From contig NC_091124.1 in the NCBI RefSeq assembly GCF_040183065.1, positions 69,759,001 to 69,823,000 of the forward strand: a stretch of DNA of 64,000 nucleotides. Direction: 5' to 3'. The notes below the pieces were generated by a model that saw only the letters and a program-made list of their open reading frames with translations, searched no databases and was not told the origin of the DNA. The stretch's first letter is position 1. Every line of letters begins with the position of its first letter. Both the position numbers and the translations under genes were made by a program. Of the stretch, positions 24,001 to 37,000 are shown piece after piece. Source of the DNA: Periplaneta americana (taxonomy: Eukaryota; Arthropoda; Insecta; Blattodea; Blattidae).

Positions 24001-27000
24001 CAATTCTGCTTCAAGTGGTTGAGGGAAAACCTCGGAAAAAAAACCCCACCCAGGTAACTTGTCCCATTCATGACTTGAACCCACCCCTCATTTTACCAAG
24101 CTGACCATTACTCCACAGCACAGTGCACATGATGGAGGGATATGGGACAACCTCGAGAAAAACTCTCAGAAACCATAGGTTTATCCATAACAAATACGAT
24201 ACAGCTATCACCAGAATTCGAACCCGGATATGCAGCCATTTAAGCCAGTGGTCTACCAACTGAGCTATCAAGGCAGAATCACTGCATCATAAAAGACACG
24301 AACGTTATCTCATGTAAATATACATATTATATGTGATTAATTGCTTCCCACATTACTACGTTAGCATGTCTAACTGTGAAACGAGGGGTGTGAGTTCAAG
24401 TCCTAGTTGGAGATTTTTCCAAAATTTTCCCTCAACCAATTGAAGCAGAATTATTGTTGGGTAACTTCTGGCGTTGGGCCTCGAACTCGTTTTGCCATCA
24501 TTTATTCACATCTCATGATCATCATTACCATAGCCTGAGTTAACTTCACGGTACAACATGCTGTACATGTACAAGAGCACGATTGTTTGGCAACAAGTAT
24601 CATTCAGAGAACAGGAGTGGTAAAGTAAAATAAGCCTCAGACTGTGGTGCTACCTTCGGGCCCCTATTTCATATAACGGACAAAAATAAATAAATAAATA
24701 GGTAAGTAAGCAAATAAATAAGTAGTCACAGCTCTCACCACCAAGTATATCAACTACTATAGGTGGAAATCACACTGTTCTTAACAGCAATGTTGATAAA
24801 AACAGAAACAGATTTAATGAGAAAAAAAATTGCTGAAGTTTTTCACAGAAAATTCTGTGATCCATGTAAATACTTACATAAGAACGATGTTGTGTTGAAA
24901 ACGCCATGGGAGGAATGTAAGATAACATGATTATTACCAATCTCCGATCGCCAAAAATGATTTCGTTAGGTTTTGTCAACCTTTCTTCTCATTCATGAAG
25001 CAAGAAATTAAATGTTTTCTTGCTAATTCGTGCGAAGATATTTTTAGGCCTACCTAACGTTGAATTAATTCAAGGCTTACTCTTAAGGCTGGTTCACAAT
25101 AAATCGGGAATGGAAACGAGAACGAGAATGGAAATATCGTTAAAATAAATGTATTTAAATGTGGGCATTCACAATTAACTATTGTGAACGCTCACATTTA
25201 AATACACTTATTTTAACATTGTTTCCATTCTCGTTCTCGTTGTCGTTTCAGTTCCCGGTTTATTGTGAACCGGCTTTTACATAGATCCTAATATTCAGTA
25301 CATAAACTGAAGAAGCAAGAAGGCTGTCATACCTTTTGGTTCATAATGTGAAACACCAAATGGACCTCTACGCCCAATAATTTCATAAAGAATGATGGCA
25401 AAGGCATAGACATCTGCCTTTTGTGAGCCACATGGTGAATTGTTGGGTTCACGAAGCAGTTCGGGAGCTTTCCAGAATAAATCTGCAACAAAGAAGAGGT
25501 GTTAACTTACTAGATATTTTAGGTAGTATTCCAAAATGTGTTTTAATCAAAATTCGGTACCGGTAATTTGACGGAGTTTACTATGGGACCAATAGCTAGT
25601 GAAGTCAGGAATCAGAAAATTGCAAGGAAATGTTTAATACCACGACAATGAAATTAAGTTATGTCGCGTTCCCACAGGGGGTTAAAAACGCTTGTGTCAA
25701 TTATGCTTTCATAAGCCACTACCCATGTGAATACGGTGTAGCAAGATTGCCTATAGATTTGTTCCAGCAAGCAATTCAGAACGCGTTCGGAACTAATACC
25801 GAACTTCTTTCGACACATGTGCCAGTTGTGTATGGTGTCAGAACTCGTTCGGGATTTTACGTTGTTGGAACGTTTCTTGAACTGTTCTTTCACAGCCTTC
25901 GGAGTTTTTTCTCATATTAAAATTATATTCATCATCCAAACTTAATTCTTCGGAAAATATATCGCTATCACCTTCCAAACCACTCATAATGGACTATTGT
26001 TATATTTTAACCTGCCTAGTCCGAAGTATTTTAACCACAACTTCAGATTAAACCACAGTCTAGCATATACAATCATGAAGCTTGAGTTGTTGAAGGTACT
26101 AGAAACAATAGACTGTGCCGCTACTATTTCGCAGTGTCTGTAATGTGGCGATAGTAGTGATCCTAGTGGTTAGCAACTATCTATGGATGCATATTCCCTA
26201 CGTATTGAGCTTCGTGTCTGTAGCCTATATACTAGACTGTGATTAAACCCTCTGCACATGCATCAGTAGTCCAGAATTCCCAGTTCCTGCTCTTAATCAA
26301 GAACCAATTTCACTCGTTCTGAACGAGTTCTAAAGCATGCTGGAACAGGGAAGTGGGAGTTCAGTATTTGTTCGGAATCAGTTCTAGTCTTGTTGGAACG
26401 CACATTGAGCTACTGCGCATGAGCAAGCAGTTCAGAATCGATTCTGAACCATGCTGGAATAAACCTTATGACGTCAAACAGCTTACGATTTGATCGTGAT
26501 GGGCTCAAATATGTTTGATTTTCAGTCGTGGCTTTGGTGAAGCACGATGTCTTAAGCTTGTTTTTAGATTTAATGTTAAAGATACAATACGATTTTTGGA
26601 AGGAACTATACCAAATGGAATCTATTCTTTACAATCAAGATTGGATGAGTACCAGGATCGTGATAAGCGGGCAGCAGCAGCTAAACGAATCTGATATCCT
26701 AAATATACCAGCATTTGGACCGAAGAAAGTTATAATGAAATTTAAAAATTTGAGAAGTTCTTTTTTTCAGGATTTGAAGAAAATTTCTGAGAGTGAGAGA
26801 TTAGGAAAGTTTACTGATGAGATCTACAAACCTAAAGTTGTTTAGTTTATGAAAACGAACTCTTTCATTCGACATTCTAATTATGTTTTGGCAGTTATTG
26901 CTTGTTTCATACAGTATTTGTGTCATATTTTGTTATTAGAAGTCGAACTCACTCTAACAAATCTTCAAGCCTTCTGTCACTCTTAACGAATTTTTTAAAT

Positions 27001-30000
27001 CCTCGGGATGGTTTTTAAGCTCTCCTTCAATAAAGCTTTGCGTTATAGTATCCACTGCCTAATCCACCAGCTCCTTCTACTGTGTTTTCTTTGTTGCAAG
27101 AAACAAACGATTTCATTCGCTAAAACTGAACACATAACCACACATCCTTCAGCAACTAATACGTCCATGGCCATCTATCGACTGATTACCACAGTCTAGT
27201 ATATACAGTCACGAAGCTTAATATGTAGGGAATATGCATCCATAGATAGTTGCTAACCACTAGGATTGCTATTATCGCCTCATCACAGACAATGCGAAAT
27301 AGTATCGGCACAGTCTATTGTTCCTAGTACCCTCAACAACTCAAGCTTCGTGACTGTATATACTAGACTGTGTGATTACTGTGAACGCACCACGCTTTCC
27401 AGAAAGCAGCAACTGGCATGGAGCAACCACGACAGTTAAATTGACACAAGTGTTTCACGCATAAAAGTAGGTTTATTTCTATGAATAAATATACAGAAGT
27501 AAAACACCCGGAGGTCGTGTGAGCAAGATATTTCTTTATCGAATAAATAATTTAAGTTGCAGAGTACCGGGTACTATATTCAGAGTGAGTGATGTGAAGG
27601 CAGAGTAATATACCAATACGACAACAACAACAACAACCGTAGTGGACAGAAAACCGAAGAACTTTGTAAACTATATTCTACTGCTACCAAAATCTACAAA
27701 GTTTCGGGAATCGAATCCTGGTCATTAAGAAGTCGCCATCTAACTGAATTAATTATGGTTGAGTCTTACTGTTTTTTGAATGACTTAAATGCACAAAGTT
27801 TTCAAGATATCTTGGCTAACAAGATAACATAAATATATAAACACTTACTTCGATAATACTGATGTTCCCCAATGCTATCATTTTCTGCACAATGCCTCAG
27901 GTCATGCAGACCGAAGTCTGTGATCTGCAGCACCCATCGACTTGTTACCACACAGTTGGATGATTTGAGATTACCATGGAAGCCCAATATGGAACCATGA
28001 ATATACAGCATGCCCTGTACAATAACATAAAACAATTCATGAACAATGTTATTGTGTTGTCTCAAATTATAATTGTAAAATAAAAAGATGTGAACAATAA
28101 TATTGAAATTTAAATTATAAATACTGTATAATGTATAAATTTCAAAATTTCTTTTTAAACACTAAATATGATAGAACTACACGAAATATTAAAACGTGAA
28201 TATGTTAAAATCTTAAACGTAATATCTCCTGGTCTAGTTGCCTCATAAGTAGTGCCTTGTTGGTATCACTTGTGAAGTTCAGACCTGTCTTCGGACAGTT
28301 GACTAAACAACAACAAACTTAATTGGTTTGCAGGTAAATATCACTTTACTCTTAAATTACTTTAAACAATAAAATCTGGAAAAATCACTTAATTACACAG
28401 TATGTAATCTTTCATACAACCTACGAAGAAAAGCAAGCCATAAATCACATAAATAGACACTTTTGGCAATGGGAAACATAAATCTTTTGAGGGATGCTAG
28501 GAAAGATACTATTTTTAAAAAATGTGTACAAAATAATGTGGATTTTATATTCCTCACAAATATGGATCTAGACAAAATACTATCAAAGAGTCATAATGAT
28601 ATTATTTAAGACATCTTCTAGAATACTGCTTCTTAGATTATAGCCAAACTGAGAAATATGACAAGAATCAACAATTTAAAAACGCCATTAATGCAATAAT
28701 GAGAAGATACTGTCACAGAATATCTGATGTTACATTAATACAATAGGGAAACGATCAACAGAAAATTAGTTCTGTTCTAACTGTAATCATGATATCATTC
28801 ACTGTTATAAACAGTTTCAATAGTACAAAAAAATTTGAAGTCTTAAAATGTACCGGTAGTTTCTAATTTATGAATGACATTCACGTACATTTGCCACAAT
28901 ATTTATAAAATATAGTCACATATTGTAAGCTCAAACCAATACTATTGCTATGTAGCCTATAATAAATACTGATACCAACTTCCCCTGTCTTCTTGAGGAA
29001 ACTGCGAGAAGATCAAAGCTATTATTTTACGAACCCTCACCCTACTAGGGTGTAAAGGATATAAACTTAGGATCAATATGTCTGATTTTAGTGTAGTTTC
29101 TTAGTTGAATAATAAATAATTTACCTAAAATTACCTTTTCAACAATAATATTACGGTCTTAACATTGTTTATAATTTTTTTTCCAAAAGAAAGTAAGAAA
29201 GAGAGAAGAGATGAAGAAAATAAGTAAAAGACACATTTATGTTTATCTTACCTTAATAAGATCATGCACTAATGAAGCCATGAACATCATGTCCAATTTA
29301 ATATCTTCATTCTCTACTATATCCTGCAATTAATTATAATATACAAATGAGTGTTTTATAGCAGTATATACAGTATCTGTTAGAAACACTATAAGCTTAT
29401 TATTTAAATTAATAAACAATCTGCTGACTATCACCCTTGTTATTAATTTTAACTTTGGGAGGTAATGAATTCCGCCTTATTTGTGTTTTCTAGTAAAAAA
29501 TATGTTTTCTTATTTTGTAGAAGAATAAAAATCAGAGGAGATTTTGTCAACATACTTTAAATAACATACAACATATTCATTTCGTGCTTAACTACTTTCA
29601 ACCTTTAAAATCTCAGAAATGCAGTTCTCCTCTTCCATTGACTGATCTAGAGCAGTAGTATGGCAAAATGGTGCTTCTGGCAAAAATATTTCTACTCTCT
29701 AACATCTACTTATCATTTTTAAAATTCACGTCCGTGACTATCTCTTACTTCTTTCTCATCGAGATAAAGTAATATGATAAAAGAATACCAAATATTTGAT
29801 TCATCGAATATAACAGTAATCTTCATTTTACGATGTTTGGTGACGTATACACGTTCATACCATGGCATGATTGTGACTACAATAGTATTTAAATTCATGA
29901 ATATAACAGTATTTTACTTGAAAATTTTAAATATACAAATCAAAAAAAGTTTGGAACCAAACAGACTTTAAGAGCCTTTTCATAGTCCAGTATTAATTGA

Positions 30001-33000
30001 GTTTGAATAAGGAAACCCAGTGACTACTTTAACCATATACAATAAAATATTAAACAAAAATTACTTTTAACTTTTTTATTGAGGCATAAATAAACAAAAA
30101 AAAACACAGTACTGTAAGGAGAATTAACTGTTAGTTCAATTAAATTCAATTGACAATATGGACATTAAAAGGAACTGTTTCAGTAATGCGTCATGCCTCC
30201 TCTGGTTCTGACAAGTGCCTGAATGCGTCTTGGCATGCTCTTGATCAGGTTGTCGAGATGTTGCTGATCTAGATGATCACATTCCTGGATCGCAGCCTCT
30301 CTGAGCTCCTGGAGGGTTAGAATGGGTGGTTGACAACGGCGAATGGCATTCTTTAACTGGTCCCAAGCATGTTCCTTGGGATTTATATCCCATGAGTAAG
30401 AAAGCTATTGTATATGGGTTATTCTGGAGGCCTGAATTCGTTCATTTACATACCTTCCTCGATGTGGCCGGGCATTGTAATCTTGAAAGATAAAATCTTC
30501 ACCAAAATGTTTCCTATAGGGGATGAAAAGGCTTTTTGGACAATTTCTCTCCAATATTTCACTGCAGTCATATTGATTATGATGGGCACTAGGGATGTTC
30601 GTAAGCCATTATTATGCCTGCCCAAAACATGATACTTCCACCTCCCTGCCTATAGTATTGTATGGAATGACGGGTGTGGGCTGCATAACCAGGTACTCTC
30701 CAGATTCAAACTCTTCCTGAATTAGGTCTTAGACAAAGTCTTGTCTCATCTGTGAATAGAACAGAACCCCACCTCTCTTGCTCCTATCTCTGACGCTCTC
30801 TTGCCCATCGAAAACGAGCTGCGTGACAATGGCGGTTGAGTGGAGATATACCCATGGGCGTCTTGCATGCATGTTCATCACGTGAAGACGATTTCTGATG
30901 GCCTGGGTTTTATGTGCTTCTCAGTGGTCTGAAGGAAAGCACTTCGTAGCTCTGGAGCATTGGTTTTTGGCTCCTTATGAGCTAGACACCCCAAATAGGC
31001 CTACCTGTCTTCAGCTTGAGTGGTTACCTTCGGATGACCTTCTCGGGGCCTATCTGCTACTCCATTTGAGTCCAGACAACACTTCCAGGTCTTTCCAATA
31101 GCACTATGACTAACGCCAACACAGAGGACAATCTGCCCATATTTATATAATAAGGTGATAATGAGCACATGATCATTTACTGCTATGTGTTCAGGCATAT
31201 TAACCTTATTGTTAGAATCTCTTCAATATACTTTATTTTAAGGGAAAAACTGTTTAATATCGTGCATTGATAGAATTAAATTATGCAATGTTATACATAA
31301 TTTTACTAAACAATAGTTTGTTTATTAAAATTGGTAACCATAGCAACATGATTAACTTCAATAGAAGGGGAAGACATTTATACAATCAGTGGGATAACAT
31401 AGCTTTGTTTTAAAAGGGAGAAAATATACAGGGTGAGTCGTAATTATATAAAGTATTGCAGAGTATTCTATACACCAAAACAAACATAGTTTGTCATATA
31501 AACGTAAAGCCAATACTCATAGTTATCAAGACATGGCAACATTGCCTTATTTCAAAGCTAGTCTACTGATTACCCGTGGCTAAAATCGGAACTAACAGTC
31601 GATGTTGTTTTATGGTTAAAAGAGATGTATTCATAGTTGGCCATGTCTTGTAGTTATGGTGATGTTATTAAATATTTACACCTTAGCTTTGCCAATGCTA
31701 CACAGTAAAGAGGAGAAAAAAAAAAAAAAACAAGACCAAAGGGCAAGACAATTACAGAGCTGCAATTTTATGGATATAGCATAAGTATAAATTTTTAACA
31801 AATAAATAAGTAAACTTGGATTCTCACTTTGAGAGAGGAACAGAGATTAAGGGTGTTTGAGAATGAGGTTCTTAGGAAAATATTTGGGGCTAAGGGGAAT
31901 GAAGTTACAGGAGAATGGAGAAAGTTTCACAACACAGAACTGCACATTGTATTCTTCACCTGACATAATTAGGAACATTAAATTCAGACGTTTGAGATGA
32001 GCAGGGCATGTAGCACGTATGGGAGAATCCAGAAATGCATATAGAATGTTAGTTGGGAGGCCGGAGGGAAAAAGAAAAAAGATCTTTGGGGAGGCCGAGA
32101 CATAGATGGAAGGATAATATTAAAACAGATTTGAGAGAGGTGGGATATGATGATAGAGACTGGATTAATCTTGCACAGGATAGGGACCGATAGTGGGCTT
32201 ATGTGAGGGCGACAATGAACCTCCAGATTCCTTAAAAACCATAAGTAAGTAAGTACGGTAAGTAAACAAGCAAACATCACAAGAATATCATTGTTGCAAT
32301 GTAATATCTACTTTAAATTAATTGTAGTAAACAAAGATGTGGACCAGTATCATTAAGGATATAACACGAAGAAATATTTCCTTTCTTCTGCCTAAAATGG
32401 ATATTTCACATCCATAGCCAGTCACTTAACTTTATGAGATTTTTAAATCCCAACCCTTCTTAAATTATAGGCCTAATCATCACTTCCATTTGTTTATTTT
32501 TCTTTTAACATAGGCTGTACAGAAATTCAACTCACTTCAAAACTGTGCCAAATTTTTTTAACCTAATTGTGCATTGTTAATAAATTTTGACAGACTAAAA
32601 TTTATGCATTTATAAATAATGTGGTACGAAATTTAACAAAATGGTACAGTGTATTATTTTATCTAAATATGTACTACAATTTACTGAGAAATTGATATCT
32701 ATGAACAACAAAACAGGATTCAAAGGATGCAAACCACGTCGAAACTAGTCAGTCAGGTAACATACCACCATAATTTATAATACTAACACAGTGAAGTAGT
32801 TATTACTTGTTCAATAACGTTCATCAGTGAAAACTACACACTTACCTAACCAACTAAGTTGGACTACTATTGTAGGCCTAACGTTACTCTGTTCTTACTC
32901 AATAAATTATAAGATAATACAAAAAATGACATGATAGCACCACACTAATTTATTTGGAAGAAACATGAATACCAGTCAATAAAGTCAAATCTTGGATCAG

Positions 33001-33849
33001 ATCTCCAATTTCTCTTTCATGAAGCTAGTGCATTATCAGAAGTTAGAACAAAAGAATGACACTGAAACTTTTACCTTTTCTTCTTCTAGTTGAAAGACGA
33101 TTTAATCATGGTGTGGTCAAATAGATAATCACTTTCCTCCAAAAGCTATCTATATTTGATCCTCTAATGATCCACGTAAGATATATGATGAGTAAAATAA
33201 CTTGTATCACGTTATCTTCGTACACATTCTATGCTAATATGCTACTAGTACACTTTTCCCTGACAATTTAATATTCCATTCAAATGTATTTTTAACTAAC
33301 TGACTGATGGATTGACTCAATGACTGACTAACCAACTACTGTAGCTATAACCCCAGATCACATTATAACAGATTGATCAGTCTCATGGGCTTTGAAGGCA
33401 ACAACTTTGATCAATTTCACTATGTTGCCATCTAGCGACTGCAGAAGAAGTCACATTATAACTCTTATTTGAATTACATGAGGCAACTGCTTCCATCTAG
33501 CAGTAGTTACCAAACGACAGTGGCGATTCTGGTGGGTGTTCTCTTCCACATGTTACTGTTTTCAACATGGGGATGGCCAATCTGTTATATATTTGATCAG
33601 GGCTATAACTAACTAAAAGTAAGGCCGGTACCGGTATTGCACTATCAAAGTTCTTTCATCAAATTCTTTGACGATTTTCTGCATGTCGTTACATTTGATC
33701 AAAATTACCATGGCAACGGTTTGAAAATGGTGGATGAACATCAGCTGTCACGAGGCAAATTATGACACATCGACGATTTCTAGTTAGATTAGTGAAATGA
33801 CACTTACCAGTGCGACCGACACATGTTTTCTTTCGAAGACAATAATAAT

Positions 33850-33893
<44 letters not shown>

Positions 33894-33947
33894 TAATAAT
33901 TCATTGCAACCATACGAGTATGCAATATCAAGTTTGTATATGCAAAA

Positions 33948-34003
<56 letters not shown>

Positions 34004-37000
34004 TCATTGCAGCCACACAATACGCAATATCAAGTTTGTATTATACAAAAGTAGAGGTCATATACATGACTAATTAAATAAAAGGACAATCTATATATTG
34101 AGCGGTTTCAAAATAGATTATTACATAGCCATAACCTAACCTGCAATTTAAAACTACTTCCATTTAGTTTCTTAATTTGAGTGGGCAATTTATTAAAATG
34201 TCTAATACCAGTACCAATAATAAGGTGACTGCATTCAATGTTCTCAACTAAATACTGAAATGTGTGGAAGTGCATTCTTAGGTACCTAGGATATGACTCC
34301 TAATCCTCACACTTCAATTCTTGCATAATTGAATAGTGTAAAATGTTGTTTTATTTAACGACGCTCGCAACTGCCGAAGTTATATCAGTGTCGTCGGTGT
34401 GCCAGAATTTTGTCCCACAGGAGTTCTTTTACATGCCAGTAAATCTACTGACATGAGCCTGTCGCATTTAAACACACTTAAATGCCATCGACCTGGCCTG
34501 GGTTCGAACCCGCAACCTTGGGCATAGAAGGCCAGCGCTATACCAACTGTGCCAACTAGGCCGACTTTGAGTAGTGTAAACAACAAACAAAACAATAGAA
34601 CAACATATTTTTTAGGAGTGATACTTTGCTCCTTACAAATCATATAGGCTTACTTTCACTTCGAATATCAACATACGACTTATGTAGGTTATCGGGCTTC
34701 ACACATACAGTCTGTTTTGACGACCACATAAAAATGACAAAAAATGGCTCTTACAATATTTGTTGTTTACATTCTTCAATTGTATTCACAATTCTCATAT
34801 ATCTAACTCTGCCTTGGAACCCATAGCCTAACCAAACATTTCTTGATTTTTTTCTTTTATGTTGTAGCTTTTATTAATAAAAGGAATATTAATATCGGGC
34901 TCGCTCTTGCAATAATGGCGGCATTTCCCTCGGATTCCACATTTGTTTCCACAGCATTCTATACAGAAAACTTGATTTGGTGAAAGATCTTTGATGTAGT
35001 GTAATAGCATAACTTTCATTCAAACTTCGCGTTAAATCCTGGTCATATTCTTTGGTCACAATTTGATCAAAGAACTTTGATAGTGTAATACTGGTCTAAC
35101 CAACTAACAATAATTAACTAACTAATTATAACTAAAACTAACCAACTAACTACCGGTACTGTATAATTAACTAATCTACCACAACAGTAACTAATTGCTG
35201 GTAACTAAATACCTAAATAAATAACTATATTCGGTACCGGTAACTAATCAACTGACTACTGTAGGGTATGTACACTGTAATGTAACCTAATAAACTAATA
35301 AAACGAAACTAACGAAACAGAACTGAACTGACCTGAACCAAACTAAAGAAAAATTTAAAAGCAAAGTTAAAATTAATTTAAAACAAAAACTAAATCATAT
35401 TTTAAGCACTAAATCTAAGTTTAAACCAAAAACTAAAAGTAAAACTTAACTAACATAACTAAATTAATGAACTAATGAAACCAGCTATCGAAATTGATTG
35501 ACTGACTGACTAACCAATTGGTTCGAGACTGTTGGGCTTTTATATCAGAACCGAAAAGCAGTTCTTGGTATTAGATTTCACAGATAGGTTCCCCTCTTCC
35601 TACCTTTATTGATGATGGAGCTGATAGCCCATGTCTAGGGACCTGATTGTTTTGGTGAAAGAAAACTCCTGACTTCGGTCCTATATCTATACATGCTTCT
35701 ATTTTGGTGTGTATTTTATGAAATAAATAGCTACTTTAACGCACATTTCTCATTATCAAGTTTTATTTAAAATGCCTATTGCTTAAAATTTTACACACAC
35801 AATACGCACAATATCACATTCTCAGCATTAAAATAAGCCATACATCCCCAAAACACACCTAGTATAGTTTCAACACTATCTGTACGAAGGGTTGTGCGAC
35901 AGTTGGTATTTTGATGTAACTTATGCAGGTTGAATGCAGAGAAAGCCAAGAGATATGAACGTTATGAAGCAGCAGAAAAAATAACTATTACAGCAGCCAG
36001 AAATATACAAACATTTCTGAATGGAAGTTCTAAACAAAGCATCTAGCGAGAGGGCAAAAAAAAAGGGGGGGGGAATAAAGACTAGAACTGCGCTGAAGAA
36101 CTTTTTTTTTGGGTACAGTATATTTAGTAATTTTTGTGATAAAGGGATCTTATTTCGAAGCAATCGACATATTTTGCGCAAACCAAACAAATTTCGCATA
36201 TTTCGTTGCATCATGTCGTTTAATTAGGTCACATGTAACTAAAAGGCAGAATACCGCTAACAATGACATTGTATTGTTTTCGCGTTTAGAAAAGTTAACT
36301 ATCATAGCAGCCAGAAATATACAAGCATTTCTGAATGGAAGTTCTAATCTACATAAAGCATCTATAGATAGGAGACAAAAAAAAAAAAAAAAAAAAAAAG
36401 AGAAATGCAGACTAGAGCCATACTGAAAAACGGTTTTTTTTTTTGCGGTATATTTAATAATTTTCATGATAAAGGGATTTTATTTCGAAGCAACAGACAT
36501 ATTTTGCGCAAACCAACAAATTTCGCGATATTTCACTGTATTACTGTATATCGCTTAATAATTGACACGTGTCTAAAAGGCAGAATGTAGGGTAAGGCTA
36601 AAAATGGCATCTGTATTGTTTTCGCGTTTATCTTTGTTCTTAAAAAAAAAAAAAAACAGGCTCCTAGAATGTAGCTCCTAAATGTTGGATGTTTCTGAGT
36701 CTATGAAATGGTGCAAAAAATCAAAATCTCGCACTACACAGTGAAGTTCTCATAAATAACTCTTCATTAACCAAGTAGGCCTACTGTAAATACTGTAAAT
36801 ACAGCCAAGAAATCAATAAAATTATACAAACCAACAAGAAGATAAATATATAAATAAGTGACTATAAATAATAAAATCGGAGGATTATATTATGGAACCG
36901 ATGTTCACAGTTTTTTACTTCTAATTTTATTAATTTGTGTTTTTAAATATGCTTACTCATGTTTGTGCAGATCGTCTTGGCAATGACCTGAAAGTAACTC

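Larger units (their letters stand above)
33624..35098. mobile_element. candidate DNA transposon bounded by 33-bp inverted repeats
   Basis: The left end has CACTATCAAAGTTCTTTCAT near 33640; the inverted right end has CACTATCAAAGTTCTTTGAT near 35060-35090. They match at roughly 29 of 33 positions. No transposase. The interior contains the microsatellite duplication and SINE copy 3. Target duplication not resolved. Confidence 0.45.

Noticed and set aside
24127-24285. Functional tRNA gene
   Set aside because: A and B boxes are present but I could not build an acceptor stem and the sequence continues as a SINE body; the same holds for the heads at 1232, 21569, 45113 and 55443.
35090-35520. Interstitial telomere array
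   Set aside because: CTAA-rich but irregular; no runs of the insect TTAGG repeat.
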